Source of the DNA: an uncultured Ruminococcus sp.
GTDB lineage: Bacteria > Bacillota > Clostridia > Oscillospirales > Ruminococcaceae
Length of the DNA: 64,000 nt
NCBI GenBank assembly: GCA_947629455.1
Contig: CANRDT010000004.1
Coordinates: 1 to 64,000, forward strand
Direction: 5' to 3'
In this document: positions 62,817 to 64,000 of the stretch, piece by piece
Numbering within the stretch: the first letter of the stretch is position 1
Layout: every line of letters starts with the position of its first letter
The notes under the pieces: generated by a model
Told to the model about the DNA's origin: nothing
Seen by the model: only the letters and a program-made list of their open reading frames with translations
Databases searched by the model: none
Position numbers and translations under genes: made by a program

Positions 62817-64000
62817 TCATATCACGGCAGCGGGAAAACCGCCTCTGAGATGCTCGTAAGTATAAGCGGCGTTAAGCAGTCTCTGCTCGGTGAACTTTCC
62901 GCCGATAAGCTGAAGTCCCACAGGCAGTCCCTTTGAGTCGCAGCCGCACGGAACGGACAGCGCAGGAAGTCCCGCAATGTTCACGGTAACGGTACATATG
63001 TCGGTAGCGTACATTTTCAGCGGATCGTCGGTGTTTTCGCCGATCCTGAACGCCGTGGTCGGGACTGTCGGCGTTGCGATAACATCGACTTCGCCGAACG
63101 CGTCGGAAAATTCCGCCGAGATCCTTCTCTGCAAAAGCTTGGCTTTCTTGTAGTACGCGTCAAAAAATCCCGAGCTCAACACGAAAGTACCCAGCATTAT
63201 ACGTCTTTTCACTTCGTCGCCGAACCCTTCGGAACGCGTCTTTTCATACATATCTATAAGACCGTCGTAATTCTCCGCGCGGTAGCCGTATCTAACGCCG
63301 TCATACCTCGCCAGATTGGAGGACGCCTCCGCAGATGAGATAATATAGTATGAGGACAGCGCATAATCAGCCGACGGCAGTGAGATCTCCTTTACCGACG
63401 CGCCGTTCTTTTCAAGCAGTTTTACCGCGTCCATTATCTTCTGCTTTACTTCCCCGTCGATACCGTCGCCGAAATATTCCTTTGGTATGCCGATCTTCAG
63501 TCCCTGAGCGTTATTCTCAAGTCCCCTGAAATAATCGGGATATTCTCTTCTTGCAGACGTTGCGTCCATACGGTCGTGTCCGCAGATGGCGGTCTGGAGC
63601 ATAGCCACGTCCTCGACCGTCTTTCCTATCGGTCCTATCTGATCGAGCGAAGATGCAAACGCTACCAGTCCGAAACGCGAGACCGCACCGTAAGTAGGTT
63701 TGAGTCCGACAACTCCGCAGTAAGCCGCAGGCTGACGGATAGAACCGCCCGTATCCGAACCGAGAGCCAGCACAGCCTCTCCTGCCGCAACTGCCGCAGC
63801 CGAGCCGCCCGACGAGCCGCCGGGTATCCTGTCGGTATCATACGGATTTTTTGTAGGCTTGAAATATGAAGTCTCGGTGGACGAACCCATAGCAAATTCG
63901 TCCATATTGAGTTTTCCAGCCACTACGACTCCTGCGGCGGCAAGCTTGTCCATGACCGTCGCGTTAAACGGCGGCTTATAGTCGGCAAGCATTTTAGATG
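62817..64000 (-). CDS. gatA: Amidotransferase subunit A, N-terminus outside the window
   Basis: GatA releases ammonia from glutamine or asparagine for GatB. The reading frame continues past the right window edge: codons before the ATG at 63992 read Ser-Lys, matching the usual CASKML segment, so that ATG is internal. About 80-90 N-terminal residues, including the catalytic Lys, are missing from view. The amidase signature is present: [14 protein letters not shown] with the cis-Ser, and [16 protein letters not shown] with the nucleophile Ser. The end [14 protein letters not shown] is normal. Confidence 0.95.
   Translation of the reverse strand, partial: SKMLADYKPPFNATVMDKLAAAGVVVAGKLNMDEFAMGSSTETSYFKPTKNPYDTDRIPGGSSGGSAAAVAAGEAVLALGSDTGGSIRQPAAYCGVVGLKPTYGAVSRFGLVAFASSLDQIGPIGKTVEDVAMLQTAICGHDRMDATSARREYPDYFRGLENNAQGLKIGIPKEYFGDGIDGEVKQKIMDAVKLLEKNGASVKEISLPSADYALSSYYIISSAEASSNLARYDGVRYGYRAENYDGLIDMYEKTRSEGFGDEVKRRIMLGTFVLSSGFFDAYYKKAKLLQRRISAEFSDAFGEVDVIATPTVPTTAFRIGENTDDPLKMYATDICTVTVNIAGLPALSVPCGCDSKGLPVGLQLIGGKFTEQRLLNAAYTYEHLRGGFPAAVI

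Overview
The window comes from a low-to-mid GC, endospore-type member of the Clostridia, most like a Ruminococcus-related fibre-degrading anaerobe (inference). Supporting signs are a membrane-anchored GH5 cellulase with a CBM2-like module, the fermentative enzymes pyruvate formate-lyase and acetate kinase, a Rex redox repressor, sporulation genes (spoVAD, spoVAE, yqfC, yqfD, ylbJ), GatAB amidotransferase, and dozens of AGGAGG-type ribosome sites with TTGACA/TATAAT promoters at 17-base spacing. There is no rRNA, CRISPR array, prophage or transposase gene.

Layout. 1-4157: a pyruvate formate-lyase split into a catalytic core, a 66-aa protein and a separate glycyl-radical subunit, then enolase. 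4245-10307: a lipoprotein, then pgk, a DUF3592-like membrane protein, tpiA and gpmI. 10393-17209: glycogen phosphorylase, a low-complexity lipoprotein and the cellulase. 17786-18223: four tRNA genes. 18415-23296: spoVAE/spoVAD, queH, a GGDEF protein and rex. 23540-28872: icd, a small membrane protein, aconitase and aspartate kinase. 29099-34266: a GntR/ABC transporter operon and a divergent PadR/DUF1700/DUF4097/PspC operon. 34348-46772: a MacB-like ABC transporter with 64-residue tandem repeats and an upstream basic leader ORF, an L,D-transpeptidase, phosphofructokinase, a chemoreceptor, a polysaccharide deacetylase and two surface proteins. 47128-50852: ackA, tmcAL and gap. 50960-59328: the conserved Firmicutes cluster yqfC-yqfD-phoH-ybeY-dgkA-era-yqzL-recO-mutS2, read leftward, plus a 50-aa gene. 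59466-64000: ylbJ, a Cys4 mini-protein, gatB and a gatA cut by the window edge.

The genes give most of glycolysis (pfk, tpi, gap, pgk, gpm, eno) plus glycogen mobilisation, formate and acetate production, and the citrate-to-2-oxoglutarate branch (acn, icd).

Two things stand out. First, the three-part PFL locus: the 66-aa middle protein aligns without gaps to the start of the separate glycyl-radical subunit, but carries a Cys-rich tail where the radical loop should be. Second, a family of about 170-290 bp MITE-like elements. They have CAYGGAAATCAATTTTT inverted ends, five copies carry recognisable 9-10 bp target duplications, and they sit at gene ends or just upstream of promoters. A second family of palindrome mosaics fills most of the remaining long gaps.
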